Origin: Streptomyces sp. NBC_00690 | GTDB lineage: Bacteria > Actinomycetota > Actinomycetes > Streptomycetales > Streptomycetaceae | Assembly (NCBI RefSeq): GCF_036226685.1 | Contig: NZ_CP109010.1 | Coordinates: forward strand, 62,001-126,000 | Reading direction: 5' to 3' | Length of the DNA stretch: 64,000 bases | Part shown: one piece after another, positions 1 through 8,156 of the stretch | How the letters are laid out: each line of letters opens with the position of its first letter | Position numbering within the stretch: position 1 is the first letter of the stretch | Program-made: the position numbers and the translations under genes | The notes under the pieces: model-generated | Told to the model about the DNA's origin: nothing | Databases searched by the model: none | Seen by the model: the letters and a program-made list of their open reading frames with translations, nothing else

Positions 1-1
1 C

Positions 2-121
2 GAACGCGCGATCAACCGGCTCCAGCACGCAAGAGCAGTGGCAACCCGCTATGACAAGCGCGGCTAGGTCTTCCTGGGCACGGCAACGGCAGCAGCTCTC
101 GTCATCTGGCTCCGGACATGA
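2..121 (+). pseudogene. IS5-family transposase, C-terminal remnant
   Basis: The frame beginning at base 2 reads ERAINRLQHARAVATRYDKRG, then an amber codon at 65-67, then VFLGTATAAALVIWLRT and a stop. This matches the C-terminal end of IS5-type transposases, where a Tyr codon is expected at the amber position (TAC to TAG). The 5' part lies outside the window. It could be the edge of a larger element. The family call comes from recalled motifs. Confidence 0.6.
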
Positions 122-136
122 CCGGGCTTGACGGCG

Positions 137-433
137 TCAGCCCACGGATGCACCTGGAGCCAATGCCAGGCCAGAGGTATCAAGGAAGGCTTCAAGGCTG
201 ATGACTCCGCTGCCGGTTCCGTCGTCCCATTCGGTCAGGAGCTCCGAGAGGCCCTCATTCCAGGAGTCGGATGTGTCGATGTCAGGGCCGGGATGACGCT
301 CGACGCAGCCAGCACCGTGCCGGTAACGAAGGGACAGGTACTGGCCCCCCGCTGTCCAGGCATCCCACTGGGACGGGTAGGCGGGACACGTCTGCACGAC
401 CCGCACCAGCATCAGACTCTCGACTTGACCCAT
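137..433 (-). CDS. hypothetical protein, 98 aa
   Basis: Family not recognised. The protein is small, acidic and soluble, rich in Trp and Tyr (QWDAWTAGG, YLSLRYRHG), with an acidic C-terminal half (WNEGLSELLTEWDD) and no signal peptide or membrane segment. Composition and codon bias look like a real actinomycete protein rather than a shadow frame. The ribosome-binding site before the ATG is weak. It lies between IS debris and another gene fragment, so it may itself be a leftover cargo gene. Confidence 0.45.
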   Translation of the reverse strand: MGQVESLMLVRVVQTCPAYPSQWDAWTAGGQYLSLRYRHGAGCVERHPGPDIDTSDSWNEGLSELLTEWDDGTGSGVISLEAFLDTSGLALAPGASVG

Positions 434-518
434 CCGAGAATGGTCGCGCGCCTACGGAACTCGGGCAATCGACTTCAGGTCGACGGCAACCGTGGTCGGC
501 CGGACAAGTCCTAGGAGT

Positions 519-605
519 ATGGATCTCCAGCGCCCGAGCAAGGAGGACAAACTCACCCCAGAACAGTTGGACGCACTGCGCAGGCTGGGGGTGCAGCGGG
601 CGTGA
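519..605 (+). pseudogene. possible C-terminal remnant of a helicase-associated protein
   Basis: A 28-codon frame contains DKLTPEQLDALRRLGVQRA followed by a stop. This resembles the last residues of helicase-associated-domain proteins of Streptomyces, which end in an LTPEQ...L..LG pattern. Nothing upstream continues the frame. Treat it as a weak gene scrap. Confidence 0.3.
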
Positions 606-841
606 CACGCTCTACCACCGGCCGCTGAACCCGACGGCCAAGCGAAGACCACACCAAACCCCGGGGACACGGCGGGTTCCCGGGTTCTCGTATCTATCTG
701 CAGGTTCAGGCTTCTGGCCGCTGGGGCGCGGTAACGCGTCGCACAAACCGCCATTTACGCGAACCCCTTCCCGCCTCACGGATCGCGTGTAACTGGGTGT
801 TGGGTCGGCCCCGAAGGTTCGGAGGGCTTGTGGGCGTGTTC
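606..841. other. region without a recognisable gene
   Basis: About 240 bp between the gene scrap and the stop codon of the WYL regulator. I see no convincing frame, strong hairpin or repeat. Confidence 0.4.
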
Positions 842-1843
842 TCACCGCACCGGGCCGGCCTGTGGTCTTGTGGTGCGGGCGGCGTGGGCGTAGCGGGCGG
901 CGAGGTCCCCGAATGCGGTGGCCAGTTGGGGTGGGCCGATGACTTCGATGTCGGTGTCGAAGCGGCCGATGGCGGCGGCGAGTCCGGTCCATGACCAGGA
1001 GCCGAGGATGAGCCGGCAGTGACGGGGGCCGAGTTCCTCAACGATGCCGTCCTGGGTGAAGGGTGCGACGTCGGCGGCCGGGAGGCGGAGGATGACTTCG
1101 CCTTGGCAGGGCCAGTCGGTGGTGGTGCCGTCGTTGCCGCGGAATCGGCTGGTGATGAAGGTGGAAAGGTTGCCGCTGGGGAGGTCTCGAGGCGTGAAGC
1201 GGGGGCCGGTGGGTGTGCGGGGCTGGATGCGGTCGACGCGGAAGGTGCGCCAGTCCTCGCGGTGGAGGTCCCAGGCCACGAGGTACCAGCGGTGACGCCA
1301 GGTGACCAGGTGGTGGGGTTGTACGCGGCGGACGTCATCGGCCGAGGTGCTGGGAATCGGGGAGTAGTCAAAGCGCAGTTCCTCGCGGGTGTGGATGGCG
1401 CGGCTCAGGTCCATCAGGACCTGAGCGTCGACCTGGGGGGTGCCGCCGGCCGCGGCGGGCGGTTGGACGGCGGTGATGTGCAACAGGTCGATACGGTGGC
1501 GCAGGCGGGGTGGCATGACCTGGCGGAGGGTGGCCAGCGCGCGGGTGGCGTCTTCGGCGACGGTGGTGCTGGCGGCCGCGGTCTGCAGCGCGACGGCCAG
1601 GGCGACGGCCTGGTTGTCGTCGAACAGCATGGGCGGCAGGTGAGTGCCGGCCTCCAGGCGGTAGCCGCCGGCTGGTCCTTTGAGGGTCTTGATCGGGTAG
1701 TCGAGTTCGCGCAGGCGGTCGATGTCACGGCGCACCGTGCGCGACGTGATGCCGAGACGTTCGGCGAGATCATCGCCGGACCAGTCACGGGGTGTTTGAA
1801 GGAGGGAGAGCAGCGCGAGGAGCCGGGCAGATGTTTTATGCAT
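842..1843 (-). CDS. WYL-domain transcriptional regulator (YafY/DeoR type)
   Basis: The N-terminus has a winged helix (residues about 5-60, LLALLSLLQTPRDWSGDDLA then SRTVRRDIDRLRELDYPI), as in DeoR/YafY regulators. A WYL domain follows in the middle (RRVQPHHLVTWRHRWYLVAWD and RTFRVDRI), then a C-terminal extension typical of WCX-type WYL proteins. These proteins usually bind DNA in response to a ligand or nucleic acid seen by the WYL domain. The start at 1843 has GGGAG about 10 bases upstream; an ATG at 1852 is the alternative. The gene is divergent from the VOC-family gene at 2005, and such pairs in actinomycetes are commonly a regulator and its target. Length (333 aa) fits the family. Confidence 0.9.
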   Translation of the reverse strand: MHKTSARLLALLSLLQTPRDWSGDDLAERLGITSRTVRRDIDRLRELDYPIKTLKGPAGGYRLEAGTHLPPMLFDDNQAVALAVALQTAAASTTVAEDATRALATLRQVMPPRLRHRIDLLHITAVQPPAAAGGTPQVDAQVLMDLSRAIHTREELRFDYSPIPSTSADDVRRVQPHHLVTWRHRWYLVAWDLHREDWRTFRVDRIQPRTPTGPRFTPRDLPSGNLSTFITSRFRGNDGTTTDWPCQGEVILRLPAADVAPFTQDGIVEELGPRHCRLILGSWSWTGLAAAIGRFDTDIEVIGPPQLATAFGDLAARYAHAARTTRPQAGPVR

Positions 1844-2004
1844 GGCACTCATACTCCCTGAAGTACCGGACACAACCTGTCCTCTACCTCTGCCATCGTG
1901 GCATACGAGCCGTTCGGGAGGCATCGCTCCTCCTGGTCACGGCAGCCGCCGCTGGAGCTGGGACGGTAGGCGGTGTATTCATCACATCGAGCAAGGAGCA
2001 GGTC

Positions 2005-2427
2005 ATGTCCGTCACGACCACCACTCACCTGAACTTCCGGGGCACCGCACGTGAGGCGCTGGACTTCTACCAGTCCGTCTTCGGCGGGCGTACTGTCGCG
2101 GTCACCTACAAGGACGCGGGCGCCGTGCAGGACGAGAGTGAGGCGGACTGGGTGATGTGGGGCGAGGTGGCCGGCGACAACGGCTTCCACGTCATGGCCT
2201 ACGACGTGCCCTCGCGGCTCCCCTGGAACCAGGGCGAGAACCCGTTCTTCGTCTCCGTGCGTGGCGACGAAGCCGAGGAGATCAGCGCCCTGTGGGGCAA
2301 GCTCGCCGAGCGCTCGACCATCGTGCGTCCGCTGGAGCCCGCGCAGTGGGCACCGCTGTACGGCATGCTCACCGACCGCTTCGGCATCACCTGGGTCCTG
2401 GACGTCACCGCTCCGTACAACGACTGA
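2005..2427 (+). CDS. VOC-family (PhnB/glyoxalase-like) protein
   Basis: A 140-aa protein with the PhnB-type vicinal-oxygen-chelate fold: it opens with THLNFRGTAREALDFYQSVF, has the central GFHVMAYDVP strand, and ends in the conserved YGMLTDRFGITWVLDV. Such proteins resemble 3-demethylubiquinone methyltransferase-like and glyoxalase-like dimers; the substrate is unknown. The ATG at 2005 is preceded by AAGGAGCAGG, a strong ribosome-binding site, so the longer frame upstream is not used. It is divergent from the WYL regulator and probably under its control (inference from context). Confidence 0.9.
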   Translation: MSVTTTTHLNFRGTAREALDFYQSVFGGRTVAVTYKDAGAVQDESEADWVMWGEVAGDNGFHVMAYDVPSRLPWNQGENPFFVSVRGDEAEEISALWGKLAERSTIVRPLEPAQWAPLYGMLTDRFGITWVLDVTAPYND

Positions 2428-2442
2428 ACCGACCCCATCACC

Positions 2443-2575
2443 ACCGTGGACGGCTGCGACGGGAAGCCGTGGGCGCACTCCTGCCCGGCAGCGGCGCTCG
2501 GCCCGACTGCTCCTGGAGATCCTGTGCCACGGCGACGGCGCCTGCCTGCATGACATTGAGGTCGAGGCCGGCGCC
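2443..2575 (+). pseudogene. frameshifted remnant of the 26.5-kb element protein
   Basis: The frame reads DGKPWAHSCPAAALG and, after a one-base shift near 2500, RLLLEILCHGDGACL. The intact gene at 26544-26987 has DGEPCAHSFLAAALG and RILLELLCHGECLACL at the same place. This is a decayed copy of that gene. The repeat-rich noncoding region that follows the intact gene also follows this remnant. Confidence 0.65.
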
Positions 2576-2740
2576 ACGAAGGCGTTCCCAGTGGGGCGAT
2601 CGGTCCACCAACAACGGAAGGCGCTGCGGACGGGTGAGTTTGAGGAGCAGCGCAAAACCCAACTCGACGCGCCAGAAACCGGGACGGAGTGGAAACCCGG
2701 CGCTCTTCGCTCTGAGCGACAAGTGGTGGCCAGGTCCCAC

Positions 2741-3330
2741 CCACAGAACCACTCCGCCAACCACCGCGCGCCATCACACCAGCGGTGGCGACGCACCGAC
2801 GCGCACCAGTGCAGCGCACTCCCCCACCCGACGGTGCGCACCGAGTGGACTCCCCCCATCCGGGGCGCGCACCACGATGCCCCCCCACCACCACCAGGTG
2901 CGCACGAACTCGCGCACTCCCACCCGGCAGAGCGCGCTGCGGGCCCCAGAGGGAGCGGCATCGTCCGAGCCGCGCACCCCCTACACACGGTGCACGCTAC
3001 GCAGGGAGCGAGAGATCACCCCGTCGCCACCGCCCATCGCGGGGCCCGTGCATGGCCCCGCTGGCGCGGTAGCGGACGTGGTCTAGGGGAAACGTCGAGA
3101 AACTCGCAGAAACCCGTCGCTGGACAAGGGTTGCTTTCCACCCGAGGACGGATCGGAATCCGGCTGCGCACCTGGTCAAGGGGCAGCGCACCGAGCGCAC
3201 GACACCCGATGCGCCGTCACCCACTGTGTACGCACCGGGCCGAGTGGCGTGAGAAGGGCGGGCACTGGGGCTCGCGCCTGGCCTGGCGCCTCGGTCCGCA
3301 GTGCAGGGGCGGGGCATGCCTGCCGTCATC
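2741..3330. other. repeat-rich noncoding region, relic of the element's origin-like locus
   Basis: About 600 bp with no credible gene, saturated with GTGCGC/GCGCAC words. It carries two phrases also found at 27.2 kb: TAGCGGACGTGGTCTAGG (about 3071-3088; TAGCGAACCTGGTCTAGG at 27.2 kb) and CACCTGGTCAAGGGG near 3171 (CACCTGGTAAAGGGG at 27.2 kb). Its position behind a remnant of the 26.5-kb gene is the same as in the intact module. Likely a cis-acting replication or transfer locus (inference). Confidence 0.5.
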
Positions 3331-3432
3331 CCGGGTGTCGGGCGGCTTCTTCACCCGTTCCGGGTGTTGCGTCGCAGAGGGGGACTGGACTCCGTCGCCC
3401 ACAGCGGTTTCCTTGGCGACCAGATTGACTCG

Positions 3433-3497
3433 GCAGTCGAAGGTGAACTGCGCAGCGATCTTCCCCGCCGTGATTGGGCGGTGCTCCGCTATCCCGG
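3433..3497. repeat. 65-bp dispersed repeat, copy A
   Basis: Begins GCAGTCGAAGGTGAACTGCG and matches 14521-14585 with only a few mismatches. No gene around either copy explains it. In one frame both read EGELRSDLPRRDWAV, so it may be a shared coding scrap. Confidence 0.7.
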
Positions 3498-3768
3498 CTA
3501 CTCGGCCGACTGGTCAACCTACTCCTCACGTTCTGGCCGACCTCAAGGGAATGGCAGGCAGGGGGCGCTCTAGTGGGGCGCCGACTGATCGTTGTACTTA
3601 TCACGCGTATCACGCCGGGTTGTTGAGCTCCTCGCAGGCAATCGGCATGATGAGTGGCTCCTTGGGGGTGCGTTCTGCGAGAGCGAACGGAAGATTGCCG
3701 AGCGATCGCACGACAGGGCGGGACCGCATCCCCTGGCCGCAGTTCACTGTTGGAGGAGAAGGAACCCC

Positions 3769-4188
3769 ATGAAGTTGAGATTCGCTGCCGCAGCCGTCGC
3801 AGGCTGTGCCACCTTCGCCATGACGATATCTCCCGCACAGGCTGACAACGTTGCCTCCAGTCCCCGTGCGTCGGTCATCTACTGTCAGTGGCTGGATGAC
3901 AACGGCGGGCCCGCGGTCGGCATGGGCTGCTTCGATCACGTCGGGGACGTGATCACTGCCGAGGACAGACGGAGTGATGGCCTGCGGGTAGTCGTGGAGA
4001 CCAAGTACAACTACAACCGCGCCAATGACGAGTGCCACGCAGCTGGCGGCTCCGGAACGACCAAGGTCTGCAACTACAACATGAAGGAATCCGGCAAGGT
4101 CAGCTTCCGCGTCCTCACCCGAAACGGCGCTAACGGAGCGAACGTGCACACAGGCGCCTGGGGCCCGTGGAACAACATTTCTGGGTAA
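3769..4188 (+). CDS. small secreted protein, 139 aa
   Basis: A Sec signal peptide (MKLRFAAAAVAGCATFAMTI, cleavage likely after SPAQA) precedes a mature part of about 113 residues with four Cys (IYCQWLDD, MGCFDHVGD, DECHAAGG, KVCNYNMKE) that could form two disulphides. GGAGGAGAAGGA at 3752-3763 fixes the ATG at 3769. No enzymatic motif is seen. Another secreted protein of the same length (139 aa) is at 31086, but I could not align the two. Probably exported to the envelope or medium; role unknown. Confidence 0.8.
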   Translation: MKLRFAAAAVAGCATFAMTISPAQADNVASSPRASVIYCQWLDDNGGPAVGMGCFDHVGDVITAEDRRSDGLRVVVETKYNYNRANDECHAAGGSGTTKVCNYNMKESGKVSFRVLTRNGANGANVHTGAWGPWNNISG

Positions 4189-4355
4189 CCTTCCCCCGCC
4201 TGAATGCGACTCGGCAACACACGCTCCCCTTCTCGCCTCACGGGGGCGGGGACGGCGCGTCAGGTACTCGGCGCGGGGACGTGTACCCCGCCCCCGCTGC
4301 CGGCGCCCAGGGCGGCGAACATGCGTTGACGCCGGAGCAGATCCGGGTGACCCAC

Positions 4356-4402
4356 TCCCGTCCCGGGCTGCGAACGGCCAACGTCCGCAGCCCGGGACGG
4401 GA
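4356..4402. terminator. perfect 17-bp hairpin
   Basis: TCCCGTCCCGGGCTGCG pairs perfectly with CGCAGCCCGGGACGGGA across a 13-base loop. It lies behind the secreted-protein gene and just before a hydrolase remnant. No T-run follows, as is usual in Streptomyces. Confidence 0.7.
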
Positions 4403-4422
4403 ACCTCTCGCACTCACAAGCC

Positions 4423-4620
4423 CACGACATCTTCCTCCCACCCCACCGACTACGCCGCGCAGTACGCGACATCCTCAAAAACGACCTACAAGTCGTCCCC
4501 GGCGGCGGACACCTCCTCGTCGAGGAACACCCCGAACTCCTCACCAACCTGCCAGCGGCAACCCGCGAGCCGCCGGAGAAGAAACCGGCGACAAAGGTGC
4601 CGGAACAGCGCGATAGACGA
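4423..4620 (+). pseudogene. alpha/beta hydrolase, C-terminal remnant
   Basis: The frame reads HDIFLPPHRLRRAVRDILKN, then LQVVPGGGHLLVEEHPELL and a basic tail. It is nearly identical at nucleotide level to 16326-16405 in the hydrolase at 15627. It carries the GGGHLLVEEHP segment with the expected catalytic His, which is exactly the part missing from the 15627 gene. The N-terminal two thirds are absent here. Confidence 0.75.
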
Positions 4621-4786
4621 CGCCCGGCCTGTCGCAGACCACCCCGGTGCACCCCATCCCCCACCAGAGGCAAAGCACAGGTGTCGGCCCGGGGACGCAA
4701 CCCACACCGAGCACAACCGAGGGCAGCCGGTCAGACAACGGTCCCGTGATGTGCGCCGCCGGCACACTGCCACTCCCCCGGGCCGG

Positions 4787-5016
4787 ACCGCCGTCCAGCT
4801 CGGTAACGCCCGGTACGACGTCGGCGAGATGACACGCACTCTCGACCGCCTGCTCGGCCCGCTGATCGACCCCGGCGCGGCCCGCGCGTTCAGGCCCATA
4901 CCCAGGTCAACAATGCAGCCGGGGAAGCGATCACCACGGATCACGCTGGTACTCAGTGGTGGAAGCGGCGACTACAGGCGCTCGCGCGCGACCGCCGCCT
5001 CGCACGCACCGTATAG
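4787..5016 (+). pseudogene. frameshifted gene remnant, family unknown
   Basis: A natural-looking stretch VQLGNARYDVGEMTRTLDRL then LLGPLIDPGAARAFR is followed, in another frame, by NNAAGEAITTDHAGTQWW and RRLQALARDRRLARTV before a stop at 5014. Codon use switches frame near 4895. I do not recognise the family. Confidence 0.35.
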
Positions 5017-5059
5017 GACCGGGTGGCGGGTATGCCTCAGTCGTCTTCCAACGGTCGTC

Positions 5060-5285
5060 GGCAAGAGTTCGCTTCGAGCAGACCGGCAACTGTTCCGAAC
5101 CGGGTCGGCTCGTTCCCCGGCGCTGGTGTGCGTGTCGGGCTCGGACGATGAGGCAGGTGGCGCAGTAGCCGGCGCCGACGCTCACCAGCAGGGTGTGGCT
5201 CCCGGGTGGGGGCCGTTGCTTGAGGGTGAAGGCGAGGTTGGCGATGCGGTCGCCGCCTCCGAGGTGACCAGTGTGGGAGCCGTAC
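5060..5285 (-). pseudogene. KAS III (FabH-like) C-terminal remnant, inverted
   Basis: Read on the minus strand, GSHTGHLGGGDRIANLAFTL and PPGSHTLLVSVGAGYCATCL match the C-terminal end of 3-oxoacyl-ACP synthase III-like enzymes, where a GH..G.DR.aNL segment precedes a Gly-rich final strand. A middle piece of a similar enzyme lies head to head on the plus strand from 5285. An inversion inside a former KAS III-like gene is the simplest explanation. Confidence 0.65.
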
Positions 5286-5545
5286 CGCCCGCACCGCCCT
5301 CGCCGATGCCGGCCTCACCCCCGAGGACGTGGACCTTCTCATCCACTGCTGGGTTTACGAACAGGATGAGGGGGTCTGGAGCCCCGCCCACCGCGTCGCC
5401 CGGCTCACCGGTGCGCACCACTGCATGGCGTTCGGCCTGCTGCAGCAGTCCAACAGCGGAGCCACAGCGATCGAGACAGCCCTCCACAGAATCACCACGG
5501 ACCCCAGAACCACCACGGTCTTGATCACCACCGCCGACAAGACGA
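5285..5545 (+). pseudogene. KAS III (FabH-like) middle fragment
   Basis: The frame gives ALADAGLTPEDVDLLIHCWV, WSPAHRVARLTGAHHCMAFG and SNSGATAIETALHRI ending in VLITTADK, as in KAS III-like enzymes of secondary metabolism. Where the family has the active-site Cys (often QMCNGGA) this copy has QQSNSGA, so Ser replaces Cys. Both ends are missing; the C-terminal end of such an enzyme is inverted next to it. Confidence 0.65.
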
Positions 5546-5640
5546 TGCAGGTCGTATTCGCCGAGTCCCTCCAGCCTGGAGAGCAGACCAGCCCGTGCAG
5601 CCCGCAGCTTGCGGTGCAGCTCCGCTTTGAGATCAGTCAT
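5545..5640 (-). pseudogene. DinB-family (mini-DinB) N-terminal remnant
   Basis: On the minus strand an ATG at 5640 opens MTDLKAELHRKLRAARAGLL followed by SRLEGLGEYDL, the usual start of DUF664/mini-DinB four-helix proteins. After about 32 residues the frame enters the KAS III fragment in antisense, so the gene is cut off. From here to 5993 I see no supported gene. Confidence 0.55.
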
Positions 5641-5993
5641 CCCACGGGTGGCAGGAGCGAGATCGGCATCAAGGTGATCGCCACGTCCTTTCACGCCTCG
5701 GACCGCCTGAGCATCGTGCAGCCGGTGGACCTTCCCGAACCCCGGCGCTGGAGCAGAACGGATGCGGGACCGGAGAAGAGGTGGCGACAGCGCGAACCAA
5801 CTCCCGGGAGCACCTGAACGGACCCCGTTGTGCAGTCAGCGGGATGCGGATGCGCTCGTTGTACGTCAGTGGCGCCTCCGGTGACATGGTCGACTCGGCC
5901 ACGCACGGCCACGGGAGGTACGTCGCCTCATCTCCTGATCGCCGTGCGGGCAGCGGTAGGGAACTCAGTGGCGAGAGCGGCGGGCCGTTTTCC

Positions 5994-7145
5994 TTATGTG
6001 CACAGAGCGGTATCAAGGACGTCGTTGGCGTGTTCCACGGACGGGTGTGAAGCCAGGCGGATTCCGGTCAGGGCGAGGGTGGCCGCGTGGCCATTGTCAG
6101 TGACTCCGCTGAGGGTCTTGTAGCCGGGGATGTCACCGCCGTGCCCCCAGACCAGTCCGCCGCAGCTCAGCGGGGCGCTAAGCAGACCGAGCCCGTAGCG
6201 CCAGCCCGGCCAGAGCTTGTCGGCGGGGACCGTGGTCCGCATCTGCTCCAGCAGCGCGGGATTCAGCAGCCGTCCGTTCATGAGCCCGGAGAAGAAGCGG
6301 CTGAGATCGCTCGGGGTGGCGATCATACTTCCGACGGCCCAGGCCCACGATGGGTCCATCCTGGTGATGTTCCGGGGTGTCTGCTCCGGGTCGTCCGCGT
6401 GGTAGCCCTGGGGGTGCGGGCCCCGGATGCCGCGTTCGCCGGGGACGGGGGTGTAGGTGTCGCGCAGCCCGAGCGGTTGGAGGATCCGCCGTTCGATCTC
6501 CTCGGCTGGCGGACGGCCGGTGACCTTCTGCACCAGCAGACCGGCCAGCAGGAAGTTGGTGTTGCTGTACGACCAGTCCGTGCCCGGCGGGAAGGTCGCC
6601 TTGTGGGCCGGCGCCAGGTCGAGCAGTTCGCGCGGCTCCCAGTAGATGTCGCGGATCCTGAACCAGTCCGGGTCCAGGTAGTCGGTGTAGTTGGGCAGTC
6701 CGCTGGTGTTCTGGAGCAACTGCCGGACGGTGATGTTCCGCCCGTCGATGTCCTCGCCGCGCACCAGCCCCGGCAGATGGGTCTCGATGGGCCCGTCCAG
6801 ATCCACCCGGCCCTCGCCGACGAGCTGGAGCACCACCACGGCGAGATAGGTCTTGCTGTTGCTGCCGATGCGCACCCGCCCGTCGGACGGCACCGGCGCC
6901 CCCGTATCCAGATCGGCTACCCCGGCAGTGAGATGACGGAACCGCCGATCGCCCGGACCTCGCACGGCAGCCAGGGCACCTGGCCACCTGTCCTCGGTCA
7001 CCAGCCGCTCCATGCCCCGCTGTACCGGGTCCTCAGCCATGGGCAAGCCCGCCGCCGGGGTACTCACCAGCAAGGCGCCGAGCGCGGCCGGCGCGACCAG
7101 CGCCCTCGCCGCCCTCCGGGAACGGGTACAACAGTGTCCGGCCAA
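5994..7145 (-). CDS. secreted serine hydrolase (class C beta-lactamase/DD-peptidase family)
   Basis: The three signatures of the family are present in order: the nucleophile motif SNSK (GSNSKTYLAVVV), YSN (WSYSNTNFLLAG) and HGG (WGHGGDIPGY). Such proteins act outside the membrane as D-Ala-D-Ala carboxypeptidases, esterases or beta-lactamases; the substrate cannot be read from the sequence. A TTG at 7145 with GAAGGAG 8 bases upstream starts a signal peptide (hydrophobic ALVAPAALGALLVSTPAAG). The open frame runs further upstream, but that part is a remnant of an unrelated plasmid gene, so a fused protein is unlikely. Length 383 aa is normal. A second, distantly similar copy is at 8157. Confidence 0.88.
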   Translation of the reverse strand: MAGHCCTRSRRAARALVAPAALGALLVSTPAAGLPMAEDPVQRGMERLVTEDRWPGALAAVRGPGDRRFRHLTAGVADLDTGAPVPSDGRVRIGSNSKTYLAVVVLQLVGEGRVDLDGPIETHLPGLVRGEDIDGRNITVRQLLQNTSGLPNYTDYLDPDWFRIRDIYWEPRELLDLAPAHKATFPPGTDWSYSNTNFLLAGLLVQKVTGRPPAEEIERRILQPLGLRDTYTPVPGERGIRGPHPQGYHADDPEQTPRNITRMDPSWAWAVGSMIATPSDLSRFFSGLMNGRLLNPALLEQMRTTVPADKLWPGWRYGLGLLSAPLSCGGLVWGHGGDIPGYKTLSGVTDNGHAATLALTGIRLASHPSVEHANDVLDTALCT

Positions 7146-7384
7146 AACGATCACTCCTTCTGCGAGTCCTGCCCGAAGGCCCACACCCGGGCAGGACCCA
7201 GCATCAGGGAACCCGAACCAGCAATGCGCGGCAGCGGACCGCCATACCCCCGTGTTCCCGCGCCCCACCCATTTAGAGCCACCCATACGGAGGCACCGCC
7301 GGGCCCCGTGGGAGTCCCCTCCCAAGACACGCTCACGGCCCAGGACCCAGAAGCAGCACAAACCCGCCGCCTGGGCAGAGCTCT

Positions 7385-7667
7385 CAGGGGGCGGTGTCCT
7401 CCACGAGCGTTGCCGATCCGGTTCTGCCGAGAGCGGGGCCGGCGCGACTGCCCAGCAGCGAAGCGGCGCTGTCCCGCGTTCCGCAGTCGCTTGCGTTGCT
7501 TGCGCAGCTCCGCCTTCCTCATTCTGTTCGCTCTTCGGTTTCCGGGGGCGCTGCCAGACCGGCTCCCACAGCAACGGCGGCCCGTATATGTCGGCGCGCT
7601 CCTGGAGGTCCTTCCTCAACCGGGCGGCGATGGCCTTAATCCTCGGGTCCGGGGACCGTGTGGTCAT
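7385..7667 (-). pseudogene. frameshifted copy of the relaxase-linked protein (27.5 kb)
   Basis: The start MTTR... and LWEPVWQRPRKPKSEQ correspond to GWQPVWKRPRKPKSKAEKK in the protein at 27505-27918. A frameshift near 7520 leads into RKAELRKQRKRLRNAGQRR and RRPRSRQNRIGNA, which match the same protein further on. The ATG overlaps the stop of the upstream remnant by ATGA, as in the intact pair. A clear decayed paralogue. Confidence 0.75.
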
Positions 7668-7837
7668 CCGAGTCCTCCCGTGGGTATCGCCCCGCCCGCC
7701 CGGGGTGGGGCGGGCCGCTGGGTGTGGTGCGTCGGGTCCGGTGGCGCCATGGGCTGGGAGCCGGAGCGGTGCGCGGCAGCTCGGTCCTTCACGCCTTTCT
7801 GGAGCTGGGCGGCCATCTCAGCAACGGCCGTGTCGAT
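7664..7837 (-). pseudogene. MobF relaxase, C-terminal remnant
   Basis: The minus frame reads VAEMAAQLQKGVKDRAAAH and ends PAPPRAGGAIPTGGLG, matching VAKMAAKLQDGVRERAVAR and TPGRTPTGGPA at the end of the relaxase at 27915. All upstream sequence has been replaced by an IstB scrap on the other strand. Confidence 0.7.
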
Positions 7838-7935
7838 CAATGGACGAAGACGTTCACCGACCTGCGGCTCAGCGCGGCCATCATCGACCGGCTGACTTCA
7901 ACGGCGCCATCATCCAGGCCGGCACCGAGTCCTAA
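7838..7935 (+). pseudogene. IS21 IstB-like ATPase, C-terminal remnant
   Basis: The frame WTKTFTDLRLSAAIIDRLT, then after a one-base deletion FNGAIIQAGTES and a stop, resembles the IstB C-terminus (AAIVDRLTF..NIIETGT.S). It abuts the relaxase remnant exactly, which suggests an IS21-type insertion that later decayed. From 7936 to 8156 nothing is recognised. Confidence 0.55.
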
Positions 7936-8156
7936 TACCTGCTCACATCAGGGCCACACCGGACAGGCCCCGGAGGCTGACCGGGCGCCAGAGGGAGGGG
8001 CCGAACCGCACGATAGCCAGCCAGCCGGCCAGGCCAAGAGCGGGAACCGGCCAGCGACGCCAAGGGGCGGCCTTGGACACTTCGGCTCCCATCCTGCTCA
8101 GGCGCGCGTTCCCGGGGCAGTTGGGGTACCAGTGGAGACGGATCAGGCCCTTGAGG

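Noticed and set aside
7146..7667. N-terminal extension fusing a plasmid protein to the serine hydrolase
   Set aside because: The frame is open, but the extension matches a frameshifted remnant of the 27.5-kb gene, and the TTG at 7145 with a good ribosome-binding site and signal peptide is a better start.
6087..7895. Long plus-strand open frame opposite the serine hydrolase
   Set aside because: Antisense to a gene with all catalytic motifs; no protein-like features.
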